A DNA stretch of 64,000 nt, taken from positions 496,001 through 560,000 of the forward strand of contig JAEUKH010000029.1 of NCBI GenBank assembly GCA_016792845.1, in the 5' to 3' direction. The position numbers and the translations under genes were made by a program. Below the pieces are notes generated by a model that ran no database searches, was not told the origin of the DNA, and saw nothing but the letters and a program-made list of their open reading frames with translations. The DNA comes from Myxococcales bacterium (lineage in GTDB: Bacteria; Myxococcota_A; Polyangia; Polyangiales; Ga0077539). Of the stretch, positions 8,366 through 17,020 are shown in pieces. Each line of letters starts with the position of its first letter. Position 1 is the first letter of the stretch.

Positions 8366-9343
8366 ATGGTCAAGCCTCAGCACCGTTCTGCCTCCGAAGA
8401 TCGCGCGTCGGCGCCCTCAGTGACCGTCGAGCGCGCGGGCATCGTGGCCCTCGTGGGCCGCCCAAACGTGGGCAAAAGCACCTTGCTCAACGCCTTGATC
8501 GGCGAGTCGCTCTCGATCGTGACGCCCAAGCCCGAGACCACCCGAGACAGGGTGCTCGCGGTGGTCACCGGGCCCTTCGCGACGCGCTCGCAGTTTGTCT
8601 TCGTCGACACCCCGGGCATCCACCGGCCGCACCGGCAGCTCGGCGAGTACATGAACGCCGAGGCGCGAAACGCCGCCGAGTCGGCCGACGCCGTGGTGAT
8701 GGTGACCGACGCCAGCGAAGGCCTCGCAGGCCCCGACCGCGACGAGAACGTGTGGAGCACCCTCGCCACGGTCACCCGCCCGATCATCCTCGTGCTCAAC
8801 AAGGTCGACAAGGTGCGCCCCAAAGAGGCCCTCTTGCCGGTGCTCGAGGCCTACGCCAAGCGCCGTGAGTTTACGGCCATCATCCCCATTTCGGCCCAAG
8901 ACGGCGGCGGCGTCGAGCGCCTCGCCCGCGCCCTCAACGAGCTCTTGCCCGAGGGGCCCGCGCTCTACCCCGTTGACACCCTCACCGATCGGCCCGAGCG
9001 CTGGTTCGTGGCCGAGCGCATTCGTGAAGCGGTGATGATCGAGACCGGCGAAGAGGTGCCCTATGTCACCGCCGTCGAGATCGACACCTACGACGAGCGC
9101 CCCGCGGTGCCGCGTATCACCGCGTCGATTCATGTCGAGCGCCCGGGGCAGAAGAAGATCCTCGTGGGCGCCGGGGGCGAGCGCATCAAGGCCGTCGGGG
9201 CCCTCGCGCGCGCCAACATCGAGCGGATGCTCGGCAAAAAAGTGTACCTTGAACTCTGGGTGAAGGTCTCACCCGACTGGACCCGCTCGCCCGAAGGGCT
9301 GGCGCGGTTTGGATACCGGCAAGATTCAAAATCCCGCGAATAG
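8366..9343 (+). CDS. era: GTPase Era, 16S rRNA processing / 30S assembly factor
   Basis: 325 residues from ATG 8366. The N-terminal GTPase domain shows G1 GRPNVGKS, the switch-I segment PKPETTRDRV, G3 DTPG, G4 NKVD and the SA.. of G5 (ISAQDGGG). The C-terminal KH domain that binds the 3' end of 16S rRNA is GQKKILVGAGGERIKAVG with the following helix. Era acts at the inner membrane/30S subunit in late maturation. The first ~20 residues are a low-complexity addition before VERAGIVALVG, so a start at a downstream GTG (near 8420) is an alternative. It is followed after 11 bases by der, so the two ribosome-assembly GTPases form an operon. Confidence 0.95.
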   Translation: MVKPQHRSASEDRASAPSVTVERAGIVALVGRPNVGKSTLLNALIGESLSIVTPKPETTRDRVLAVVTGPFATRSQFVFVDTPGIHRPHRQLGEYMNAEARNAAESADAVVMVTDASEGLAGPDRDENVWSTLATVTRPIILVLNKVDKVRPKEALLPVLEAYAKRREFTAIIPISAQDGGGVERLARALNELLPEGPALYPVDTLTDRPERWFVAERIREAVMIETGEEVPYVTAVEIDTYDERPAVPRITASIHVERPGQKKILVGAGGERIKAVGALARANIERMLGKKVYLELWVKVSPDWTRSPEGLARFGYRQDSKSRE

Positions 9344-9354
9344 GCGGAGTTTGT

Positions 9355-10746
9355 ATGGCATTCGTCGATCGAAGTGTGGTGCCCGCTGAGCTCAGGGTGG
9401 CCCGGGGCAGTCGCCCCTTGGTGGCCATCGTGGGGCGGCCCAATGTGGGCAAGAGTACTTTGTTCAATCGCCTTGTCGGCAAGCACCTGGCCATCGTCGA
9501 AGATGAGCCCGGGGTGACCCGCGACAGGCATTACGCTGACGCCGAGGTGCGCGGGCGGCCGTACGTGCTCGTCGACACCGGCGGCTTCGACCACGACCCC
9601 AATGACCCGGTCATGGCCGGCGTGCGCGACCAGGTGAAGCTCGCCATCGCCGAGGCCGACGTGGTGATCTTCGTCACCGACGGCACCGTGGTGCTCACCG
9701 ACGCCGACCATGAGGCGCTGAAGCTCCTTCGGCGGGCCGGGCGCCCGGTGGTGTGGGTGGCCAACAAGGCCGACAGCCAAGCGCGGGCCCTCGAAGCCAC
9801 CGAGCTCTATCGCGCCGGCGCAGACCGCGTGGTGGCGCTCTCGGCCCTCCACGGCCGCGGGATGGTCGAGCTCGAGACCGCCATCGAGGCGGCGCTGCCC
9901 GAGTCGAGCGCTGAAGACGTGCCCCTCTCCGAGCACGTCGCGCGGGTGGCCGTGGTCGGGCGCCCCAACGCGGGCAAGAGCTCGCTCATCAACCGCCTCC
10001 TGGGCAGCGATCGGCTCGTGGTGACCGATGTGCCGGGCACCACCCGCGACGCCATCGACACCCTCGTCACCCGCGGCGACAAGCAGTACGTGTTCGTCGA
10101 CACGGCGGGCATCCGTCGCAAGCGCGCGGTCTCGGCGCCGGTCGAGATGACCAGCGTGATGCAGGCCATCCGCGCGATGGAGCGCTGCGACGTCGTGGTG
10201 GTCCTGGTCGACGTGACCGAGGGCCTGAGCGACCAAGACCTGCGCCTGGTGAGCCTCGCCGAAGAGCGCGGCCGGGCCATCGTGGTGGGGCTCAACAAGG
10301 TCGACAAGGTCGACGCCAACACCGAGCGCAAGGCCGTCGCGGCGGCGCACGATCGACTCACCTTCGCGCCCTGGATCCCCGTCATCAAGCTCTCTGCGAA
10401 GGCCGGGCGCGGCACCACGGCGCTCCTCTCGATGGTCGATCGCGCGTTCGACGCGCACGGCAAGCGGGTGGGCACGGGTGAGGTCAATCGCTTCTTTGAA
10501 GAGGTGCTGACGCGGCACCCGCCGCCGACCAACCTCGGGCGCGCCGTGCGGGTGTATTACATCTCGCAGGTGGGCACGCACCCGCCGCGCTTCGCCGCGA
10601 TGACCAACTTCCCCGAGGCGGTGGCCGTGAGCTACCAACGCTACGTTCAGAACCAGCTCCGCGAGCGCTTCGGCTTCGAGGCCGTGCCCGTTCGGGTGAG
10701 CTGGCGCGCGCGCCGTCGCCGCGGCGAGCCGAGCCCCGAGACCTGA
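9355..10746 (+). CDS. der: GTPase Der (EngA), 50S ribosome assembly, two tandem G domains
   Basis: 463 residues. Two consecutive Era-like G domains, the hallmark of Der: G1 GRPNVGKST with EPGVTRDRHY, DTGG and NKAD in the first; G1 GRPNAGKSS with VPGTTRDAID, DTAG and NKVD in the second. A C-terminal KH-like domain follows (NRFFEEVLTRHPPPTNLGRAVRVYYISQVG), with a short basic tail (RARRRRGEP). Domain 1 carries NKAD rather than NKVD, tolerated in this family. It binds the 50S subunit in the cytoplasm. It starts 11 bases after era and is almost certainly co-transcribed with it. Length and motifs are typical and nothing is broken. Confidence 0.95.
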   Translation: MAFVDRSVVPAELRVARGSRPLVAIVGRPNVGKSTLFNRLVGKHLAIVEDEPGVTRDRHYADAEVRGRPYVLVDTGGFDHDPNDPVMAGVRDQVKLAIAEADVVIFVTDGTVVLTDADHEALKLLRRAGRPVVWVANKADSQARALEATELYRAGADRVVALSALHGRGMVELETAIEAALPESSAEDVPLSEHVARVAVVGRPNAGKSSLINRLLGSDRLVVTDVPGTTRDAIDTLVTRGDKQYVFVDTAGIRRKRAVSAPVEMTSVMQAIRAMERCDVVVVLVDVTEGLSDQDLRLVSLAEERGRAIVVGLNKVDKVDANTERKAVAAAHDRLTFAPWIPVIKLSAKAGRGTTALLSMVDRAFDAHGKRVGTGEVNRFFEEVLTRHPPPTNLGRAVRVYYISQVGTHPPRFAAMTNFPEAVAVSYQRYVQNQLRERFGFEAVPVRVSWRARRRRGEPSPET

Positions 10747-10924
10747 GCGCCGCCTCTGGCGACCTCGTACGGCCCACACACACCGTGTTGCGACGGCCTG
10801 CGGGGTCGCGCGTCTCGTCTGCGCGTCGCCCGCGCCTCGGGCCTGCGAAGGCCTTGCGCAGCGGCACGGCGGGGTGTTTGTGAGGGCGCCGCGGGTGTCG
10901 CATGGTATCGTCGCGCGCAACGCC

Positions 10925-12682
10925 ATGGGATACGACCTCAAGATTGTTAATGGGCTTGTTTACGATGGCTCTGGCGCAGAGGGCCGTCGCGCAGACCTCG
11001 GCATTCGCGATGGCAAGATCGTGGCGATTGGCGCCTGCCCGGAGGTCGCCGCGCGGGTCATCGACGCCGAGGGCGCCGCGGTCACGCCCGGCTTTGTCGA
11101 CATTCATTGCCACTACGACGGTCAAGTGAGTTGGGACGGCGACCTCGCGCCCTCGTCGCTCCACGGCGTCACGACCTGCATCATCGGCAACTGCGGGGTG
11201 GGCTTCGCGCCGGTGCGCCCGGGCGATCGCGACACCCTCGTGGCGCTGATGGAGGGGGTCGAAGACATCCCCGGCAGCGCCCTCGCCGAGGGCCTGAAGT
11301 GGGATTGGGAGTCATTCCCCGAGTACATCGACGCGATCGACCGGGTGCCGCACACCCTCGACGTGGGCCTCCAGGTGCCGCACGACGCGCTGCGCTTGTA
11401 CGTGATGGGCAAGCGCGCCGTGGCCCAAGAGCAGGCCACCGACGACGAGATCGCGACGATGCGCGCCCTCGTGCGTGACGCCCTCGCGGCCGGGGCGGTG
11501 GGGTTCAGCACGGGTCGCAGCGACAACCACCGCGCCCGCGACGGCAGCGCGACCCCCGCGAGCGAGGCGACGGCGCGTGAGCTCGGCGGCATCGCCGAGG
11601 CCTTCGCGGGCTTCGATCACGGCGTCTTGCAGGCGGTCTCAGACTTTGACATGGCCTCAGGGCCCGACCGCTTCGACCTCGAGTTCGACATTCTTGAGAC
11701 GATGGCAGAGCGCGCCCCGGGGCACACCTTGTCGATCTCGCTGCTTCAGCGCGACATGGAGGCCGATCAGTGGCAGCGCATCTTGCGCCGCGTCGAGCGC
11801 GGCAACGCCGCCGGGATGCCCATGCGCGTTCAGGTCGCGCCGCGGGCCATCGGTGTGATCTTGGGCCTTGAGGCCACGTTTCACCCGTTTATGGGCTTTC
11901 CGACGTACAAGAAGGTGGCGCACCTGCCGCTCGCCGAGCGGGTGTCGGCGATGCGCCGCGCTGACTTTAAAGCCCAGCTCTTGTCTGAAAAGACCGACGC
12001 GCTCGCGGGTGACGGGTCGCCCATTCCGCCGCTCGCCGATGCGCTTTTGGCCAACATCGGCATGGTCGCGATGCGCCTCTTCAGGCTTGAAAACACGCCG
12101 AAGTATGAGCCCACGATGGCCGAGTCTCTGGCCGCCGAGGCCCTCGCCCGCGACGTCGGCGCGCTCGAAGCCCTCTACGACGCGTTGCTCGAAGACGAGG
12201 GGCGGCAGCTCCTTTACTTTCCGCTTTATAACTATACTGAGTTCAACCTCGACAACGTGGGCAAGATGCTCTCGCACCCCCTCTCGCTGGTGGGGCTGAG
12301 CGACGGGGGCGCGCACGTCGGCACGGTCTGCGATGCGAGCTTCCCGACCTTTCTGCTCTCGTACTGGGCGCGCGATCGGGTTTCTGGCCGGCTGCGTTTC
12401 GCCGACGCGGTGAAGCGTCTCACCCACGACAACGCGCGCTTTCTCGGCCTCCGAGACCGCGGCACGGTGGCCTTGGGGCAGCGCGCCGACCTCAACATCC
12501 TCGACCCGGCGCGGTTGGGGCTCTTGCGCCCGCGCCTTGAGCGTGACCTCCCGGCCGGGGGCAAGCGCTTCCTCCAAGACGCGGTCGGTTACCGCGCCAC
12601 CTTGGTGGCCGGCGAGGTCATCGCCCAAGACGGACGCCTCACCGGTGCCCGCCCTGGCCGCGTGCTGCGGATGGGCCGCTGA
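10925..12682 (+). CDS. N-acyl-D-amino-acid deacylase / D-aminoacylase-type amidohydrolase
   Basis: 585 residues from ATG 10925 (an in-frame start at 10874 would add 17 unlikely residues). Amidohydrolase-3 superfamily: N-terminal beta strand segment DLKIVNGLVYDGSG, the metal motif H61-C-H63-Y-D (PGFVDIHCHYDGQ), GNCGVGFAPVRP (Cys metal ligand region of D-aminoacylases), a sequence of TIM-barrel strands, the late LSDGGAHVG with its conserved Asp, and the closing LGQRADLNILDPARL strand. Members hydrolyse N-acyl-D-amino acids or related D-aminoacyl compounds using one or two Zn ions; the exact substrate is not predictable. About 180 bases separate it from der and no clear promoter is visible there. 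It ends 13 bases from the convergent 12696 gene. Confidence 0.85.
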   Translation: MGYDLKIVNGLVYDGSGAEGRRADLGIRDGKIVAIGACPEVAARVIDAEGAAVTPGFVDIHCHYDGQVSWDGDLAPSSLHGVTTCIIGNCGVGFAPVRPGDRDTLVALMEGVEDIPGSALAEGLKWDWESFPEYIDAIDRVPHTLDVGLQVPHDALRLYVMGKRAVAQEQATDDEIATMRALVRDALAAGAVGFSTGRSDNHRARDGSATPASEATARELGGIAEAFAGFDHGVLQAVSDFDMASGPDRFDLEFDILETMAERAPGHTLSISLLQRDMEADQWQRILRRVERGNAAGMPMRVQVAPRAIGVILGLEATFHPFMGFPTYKKVAHLPLAERVSAMRRADFKAQLLSEKTDALAGDGSPIPPLADALLANIGMVAMRLFRLENTPKYEPTMAESLAAEALARDVGALEALYDALLEDEGRQLLYFPLYNYTEFNLDNVGKMLSHPLSLVGLSDGGAHVGTVCDASFPTFLLSYWARDRVSGRLRFADAVKRLTHDNARFLGLRDRGTVALGQRADLNILDPARLGLLRPRLERDLPAGGKRFLQDAVGYRATLVAGEVIAQDGRLTGARPGRVLRMGR

Positions 12683-12695
12683 GCCCAGGCCGCCG

Positions 12696-14381
12696 TCACT
12701 CCATGTACAGCACGAGCGTCTCGGCCGCGGCGAAGCGGTCGAGGGCGCGGGCCCGAAGCTCTGGCGCCGCGCTGAGCTTCGCGGTCACCTCGGTGAGATA
12801 CCCGCCGAGGCTCTCACACTCTGCCACCGCCGACTGCAAGAGCGCCGTGTCGAGATAGTCGGCGTCGCGCAGGTCGTCGAGGGCGATGCGCAAACGATCG
12901 AGCTGAGGGTAGCGCGTCTCGAAGGCGACACGCTGCCCAAAGGCTTGAAAATACCGTAGAAACTGCGCGACATAGCCCTGCGCGGGGCCCACGCTCCATG
13001 CGTCGCTCTGGGTGCCTCGGTGCGCTTGGGCGCGGGTCACAAAGGCGCGAAGGACGAGCGAGAACATCCATGCGTCGCGTCGCAGCTGCTCGCTCGCGAG
13101 GGCCTTGGCGCCCTTCTCGGCGAAGACCTTCTCGGGGTCGACGACGCTGGCCTTGAGCACCGAGACGAGGTGCAGAATGTTGCCCTGCAGGGCTGCCTTG
13201 AGGTGCGCCGCGGCGAGGGCCATGGCCTGCGCAAGCTCGGCGCGGTTGTCGGCGGTGGGCCAATCGCAGGGCACCACCTCGCGCTCGCAGGCCCGACGGA
13301 GCTCGGCCCGCAGGGTCGCGGCCGCGGCCCCGAGGGCGCTGCGGAGCTGGGTCAATCGCTCGGTCTCGCGGGCGAGCACATCGTAACGGGCGCGGATGTC
13401 GTGGGCCGTCACGCGCAGGCAATCGCGCTCGAAGGCGTCACCCAAGATGCCGCCCACGGAGGTCTGGAGGGTGAAGGTCAAGGCCCGGGCCTCGGCCCTG
13501 AGGGTCGCGAGAAAGAGGTACCCGCGGCTCGTGCCCGCGGCCCCCTCGGCGGCGGCGAGTGACCAGAGCGACGCCACCCGGGCGAGGCGATACTGCGAGA
13601 GAAAGCCCAGGGCCACAAAGCGGTGGGCCACGTCGCTCTCGATCGACTGCATCGCGTCGAGCACCTCTTGGACCCGAATTCGGTCGAATTCAGGCCTGAA
13701 TTCGAGCACGTAGAGCGGGTCGAAGAGGGGCACCCGCGAAACCTCGCGCCCCACCGCGCTGACCGTCGCGAAGAACAGCCTGAAGGGCACCCGCTCAAGG
13801 TGCAGAAGGCCGTCGACGATCTCGGCCACGGCGCTGAGCCCGTGGCGCAGCTTGACCAGCGACTCGTGGGGGCTCTCGGGGAGCGCCGAGACCACCGTGG
13901 CGACCCCGCCCCCGGGCCCCGGCGGGGGGATGCTCTGCGCACCCGGCGGCACCTCGGTGAGCGGCTCATCGGAGAAGCCCACCGGGAGGTAACGGCCGAA
14001 ATCGACGGCGTGCCGCTGCGCGCCCAAGAGCTGGGTGATCAGCGAGATGACCCGCGCGAGGCCCTCACGGGCGACGAGGAGGTGGGGGCGAAAGTTGCGG
14101 TCGCGGGGGGGCAAGGTCGGGCGGATCCGCGGGTGGTTACGCGGGTTCGCCCAAGCGACCAGGCCCTTTAAGAGCATCTCGAACTCGAAGAGCGTGTCTT
14201 CTTTGCGTTCGAGCGGCAGCGCGGCATACCAGGCGTCGCGGGCCTGGGCCTGCTCGCGGCGAAGGTTGCGCGTGTCGCGGAGGAGGTCGGCGTAGGGGTC
14301 GCGGAGCCGACGGTTCGACGAAGAGTGGGAGCCCACATCGGGGCGAGGCATCAGGCTCGAAAGACGGTTGCCGGTGCTCAT
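12696..14381 (-). CDS. Hypothetical protein (561 residues) coupled to ruvB
   Basis: I do not recognise a family. The N-terminus is Ser/Arg-rich (RLSSLMPRPDVGSHSSSNRRLRD) and there is no signal peptide or transmembrane segment. The body is largely alpha-helical with a Pro/Gly-rich insertion near residues 170-190 (IPPPGPGGG) and several long amphipathic helices, e.g. LTQLRSALGAAAATLRAELRR. The overall look is that of a myxobacterial conserved hypothetical. Its start overlaps the ruvB stop by four bases, so it is translated with the Holliday-junction genes, but this does not by itself imply a repair role. The gene at 62400 is another long helical hypothetical, but I see no clear relationship between them. 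Confidence 0.72.
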   Translation of the reverse strand: MSTGNRLSSLMPRPDVGSHSSSNRRLRDPYADLLRDTRNLRREQAQARDAWYAALPLERKEDTLFEFEMLLKGLVAWANPRNHPRIRPTLPPRDRNFRPHLLVAREGLARVISLITQLLGAQRHAVDFGRYLPVGFSDEPLTEVPPGAQSIPPPGPGGGVATVVSALPESPHESLVKLRHGLSAVAEIVDGLLHLERVPFRLFFATVSAVGREVSRVPLFDPLYVLEFRPEFDRIRVQEVLDAMQSIESDVAHRFVALGFLSQYRLARVASLWSLAAAEGAAGTSRGYLFLATLRAEARALTFTLQTSVGGILGDAFERDCLRVTAHDIRARYDVLARETERLTQLRSALGAAAATLRAELRRACEREVVPCDWPTADNRAELAQAMALAAAHLKAALQGNILHLVSVLKASVVDPEKVFAEKGAKALASEQLRRDAWMFSLVLRAFVTRAQAHRGTQSDAWSVGPAQGYVAQFLRYFQAFGQRVAFETRYPQLDRLRIALDDLRDADYLDTALLQSAVAECESLGGYLTEVTAKLSAAPELRARALDRFAAAETLVLYME

Positions 14382-15520
14382 TCAAACAGCGTCCCTTGTG
14401 GGAGCCCGGCGACCAGGCCCGACCCCATCGCGTGTTTCGGGGCCGCAATGCCGAGGTGCTCGTAGGCCCTGCGCGTCGCAACCCTACCCCTCGGCGTGCG
14501 CGCAAGGAACCCCTCTCTCAACAGATACGGCTCGTACACGTCTTCGAGGGTGTCCCGCGGCTCCGCCGTGGCCGCCGCCAGGGTCTCGATGCCCGTCGGC
14601 CCGCCGTCATAATACTCAATCAAAACCCTCAAAAGACGGCGATCCATCTCGTCGAGCCCCGCCCGGTCGACCCCCATCCGGTCGAGGGCGATCCGCGCCG
14701 TCGCGAGGTCGATGCTCGGCAGCCCCGCGACCTCGGCGAAATCCCACGCGCGACGCAGCAGCCGGTTCGCGATACGCGGGGTACCGCGGCTCCGCCGTGC
14801 GATCTCGAGCGCCGCGTCGTCGTCGATGCCCGTGCCGAGGAGCACCGCGTTGCGACGCACGATCCGCGCGAGCTGCTCGGCCGAATAGAAATCGAGCCTC
14901 AGAATAATGCCGAAGCGCGTCTGCAACGGCCCGGTCAGGAGCCCCGTGCGGGTGGTGGCGCCGATTAACGTAAAGGGCTGCAAATTCAGAGGGATCGTCG
15001 TCGCATGGGGCCCGTCGCCGGTCACCAGGTCGATCTTGAAATCCTCCATCGCGGGGTACAGATTCTCTTCGACCACCGCCGAGAGCCTGTGAATCTCATC
15101 AATGAACAAGAGATCGCGGCTCTCAAGCTTGGTGAGCAGACCCGCCAGCGCGCCCTTGTGCTCGATCGCAGGCCCGCTCGTGGTGTGCGCGTTCACCCCA
15201 AGCTCGTTCGCGAGGATCAACGCCAACGTCGTCTTGCCCAAACCCGGAGGCCCCGAAATCAACACATGGTCTAAGGGTCGACGACGCTTCCGCGCGGCGG
15301 TCACAAACACCTTGAGGTTGTCGCGGTGCTCGTCTTGACCCACGTACTCGTCAAGGCTCTTGGGGCGCAGCGTCAGGTCGAGGCGCTGATCGTCTTCGCC
15401 CGTCACCGTGGCCGCGGTCGCCTCTGCGGTGGCGCTCGCCACCCGCGCGCGAAGGCTCTCACCGTCGTAGGTCTCAGCACTCGCAGGCGCGCTCGGAGTC
15501 GGCTTCTTTCGCGGTGGCAT
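14378..15520 (-). CDS. ruvB: Holliday junction branch-migration helicase RuvB
   Basis: 380 residues. AAA+ motor that drives branch migration with RuvA. Visible motifs: the family opening LRPKSLDEYVGQ, Walker A GPPGLGKTT, Walker B LLFIDEIHRL, the sensor-1 segment IGATTRTG with LQTRFG (Arg finger region), sensor-2 GTPRIANRLLRR, and the winged-helix C-terminus (DRMGVDRAGLDEMDRRLL, GGPTGIETLAAA, EPYLLREGFLARTPRGRVAT). An extra ~45-residue Ala/Pro/Lys-rich N-terminal extension precedes the conserved part, and a ~20-residue extension follows it. It lies 71 bases after ruvA in the usual ruvA-ruvB order; ruvC is not in the window. The intergenic segment holds two small hairpins (separate entry). Confidence 0.96.
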   Translation of the reverse strand: MPPRKKPTPSAPASAETYDGESLRARVASATAEATAATVTGEDDQRLDLTLRPKSLDEYVGQDEHRDNLKVFVTAARKRRRPLDHVLISGPPGLGKTTLALILANELGVNAHTTSGPAIEHKGALAGLLTKLESRDLLFIDEIHRLSAVVEENLYPAMEDFKIDLVTGDGPHATTIPLNLQPFTLIGATTRTGLLTGPLQTRFGIILRLDFYSAEQLARIVRRNAVLLGTGIDDDAALEIARRSRGTPRIANRLLRRAWDFAEVAGLPSIDLATARIALDRMGVDRAGLDEMDRRLLRVLIEYYDGGPTGIETLAAATAEPRDTLEDVYEPYLLREGFLARTPRGRVATRRAYEHLGIAAPKHAMGSGLVAGLPQGTLFE

Positions 15521-15564
15521 CGTGGTCTCGGCAACCTACCACCCCATCGCCCAAAGCAAAGCCC

Positions 15565-15595
15565 CTCCGCGATGCGGAGTGACATTCTCTGTCAC
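15565..15595 (-). promoter_or_regulatory. Two adjacent hairpins between ruvA and ruvB
   Basis: On the minus strand GTGACA-gagaa-TGTCAC (15579-15595) overlaps the ruvA stop codon and is followed directly by CTCCGC-atc-GCGGAG (15565-15579). Each has a perfect 6-bp stem and the two share one base. There is no U-run after them, so they are weak as a rho-independent terminator; an mRNA-stability or attenuation element is possible. Confidence 0.4.
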
Positions 15596-16236
15596 CTGGT
15601 CAGTTGTTTCAGCGCCTCGCGTACGAGCACGTCGAGCGGTTCGTCGAGGCGAGGCCCGAGCTCGGCCGCCACACGCTCGCACTCGCTTTGTTTGAACCCG
15701 AGCCGCACCAGGGTCATCACCAGGGTGGCCGCAGGCCCGCTGCTCGGCGCTGCGCTCGGCGGCGACGCTGCCGCGCTGAGCCCGGGTGAGGCCGCACCGG
15801 GCGGGGTCGGGCCGAGGGTGATGGCGCCCTGCTGGATCTTGTCTTTCAGCTCCAACACCAGTCGATCGGCCAGCTTCTTGCCGATGCCGTTGACGGTCTG
15901 GAGCCGCTTCGCGTCACCCTTCAACACCGCGCCCACGAGCTCATGAAGCGAGAGCCCCGACAAGATGCCGACGGCGATGCGCGGGCCCACGCCGGTGACG
16001 CCGGTGAGGAGCCTGAAGGCCGCGCGCTCGCCCTCGTTGGCGAAGCCGAAGAGCGTGATGGCGTCTTCGCGTACGTGTGTCACCACCGTCAGGGTGACCC
16101 TGCCCTCGCTGTCGCCGGGGGCGCGGCCGAGGGTGCCCAAGGGCACCAACACCTCGTAGCCGACGCCGCCGACGTCGACAATCACCGTGCCATCAAGCTG
16201 TTCGCTCACAACCTTGCCGTGCAATCGTCCGATCAT
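15592..16236 (-). CDS. ruvA: Holliday junction-binding protein RuvA
   Basis: 214 residues. Tetrameric DNA-junction binder that loads RuvB. Typical order: N-terminal OB fold (MIGRLHGKVV ... VDVGGVGYEVLVP), the HhH region with TGVTGVGPRIAVGILSGL and VNGIGKKLADRLVLELKDKI, a low-complexity Ala/Pro/Ser linker (residues about 135-165), and the C-terminal three-helix domain that contacts RuvB (ALVMTLVRLGFKQSECERVAAELG region). The start ATG 16236 is fixed by MIGRL, which is near invariant. It is the first gene of the minus-strand ruvA-ruvB-hypothetical unit; the divergent lipoprotein gene begins about 170 bases upstream. Confidence 0.95.
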   Translation of the reverse strand: MIGRLHGKVVSEQLDGTVIVDVGGVGYEVLVPLGTLGRAPGDSEGRVTLTVVTHVREDAITLFGFANEGERAAFRLLTGVTGVGPRIAVGILSGLSLHELVGAVLKGDAKRLQTVNGIGKKLADRLVLELKDKIQQGAITLGPTPPGAASPGLSAAASPPSAAPSSGPAATLVMTLVRLGFKQSECERVAAELGPRLDEPLDVLVREALKQLTR

Positions 16237-16308
16237 GCTGGTTGGGGTGACTATCCCACGGAGCCCGCATCACGCGAGCCGATGTTCTCGATGCGCGTGA
16301 CAGACTAT

Positions 16309-16314
16309 GTCAAC
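16309..16314 (-). promoter_or_regulatory. Possible -35 element for ruvA
   Basis: A perfect TTGACA lies on the minus strand 73 bases before the ruvA ATG. The expected -10 region (around 16285-16292) has no good TATAAT match, so only the -35 box is supported. Confidence 0.25.
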
Positions 16315-16404
16315 CCGTGTGCCCCCATGACACCGCTGTCGTAGCGGGGTGGGGTGAAAGCTCGGGCTTTGCGGCGGCATCAATCGTGGTATGCAACCTG
16401 CTCG

Positions 16405-16986
16405 GTGAAACGGTGTCGCTACATGGTCGCGGCCCTTGCCACGGTGGCAGGGTGCTTGATTCCGAGCGCGCCGGAGTTTGCGACGGAGCCCCCGTTGAGC
16501 CCACCGCAGATCGTTGATGCCCCGGGGTTGACCCGTCCGCGGGTGGGCAACATTGTGTTGGTCGAGCAGGGCAACGCGCAGTCTGAGTTGATTGAGTTCA
16601 ACATCCCTGTCGACGACCTGGGCGTCGACGAAACGCTTCAGTTCAATTTCTTCGTGAACGGCGATCGCGACTGCGTTCAATCGAACGGCGCGAGCGATTG
16701 CGCACAGACCGAGAACCTTCGCGAGCTGCCGCCGTCGTCAGACCGCGCGCGGCGCCGTTTCATCACCTGGAGTCGTAGCTTTCGTCAGCTCGGTTGTAAC
16801 CGGGTTGAGCTGTATGTGACCTCGTCTCGCTTTCTTCTGAATGGTAACTTTCACACCCCCGCCCGCGACGGCGACCTCGCCTTCGCGAGCTGGTGGGTCT
16901 TTGTTCGAGCCCCCGCGGGCAGCACTTCAACGAGCGACGCCGGCACCGGCGACTCGGTCGAGCGCTGCCCGTACATCGTGCCCTGA
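16405..16986 (+). CDS. Putative lipoprotein of unknown function (193 residues)
   Basis: GTG 16405 gives MKRCRYMVAALATVAGC, a basic start, short hydrophobic core and lipobox VAGC, so lipid attachment at Cys17 is predicted; ATG 16423 would also keep the lipobox but lose the basic residues. The mature part is soluble, begins with a Pro-rich segment (EPPLSPPQ), and contains paired Cys (RDCVQSNGASDC) and a beta-rich region (NRVELYVTSSRFLLNGNFHTP). It ends with a Ser/Thr/Asp stretch and a lone Cys near the C-terminus. No domain recognised. The next lipoprotein gene starts 34 bases downstream, suggesting an operon of two envelope proteins. Confidence 0.7.
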   Translation: MKRCRYMVAALATVAGCLIPSAPEFATEPPLSPPQIVDAPGLTRPRVGNIVLVEQGNAQSELIEFNIPVDDLGVDETLQFNFFVNGDRDCVQSNGASDCAQTENLRELPPSSDRARRRFITWSRSFRQLGCNRVELYVTSSRFLLNGNFHTPARDGDLAFASWWVFVRAPAGSTSTSDAGTGDSVERCPYIVP

Positions 16987-17020
16987 GCGGGGCGCGGTGA
17001 GGGCACGGAGGGTTGCAACG

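Noticed and set aside
16841..17020. Longer version of the 17021 lipoprotein
   Set aside because: It overlaps the preceding gene and removes the signal peptide from the N-terminus; a ribosome binding site precedes ATG 17021.
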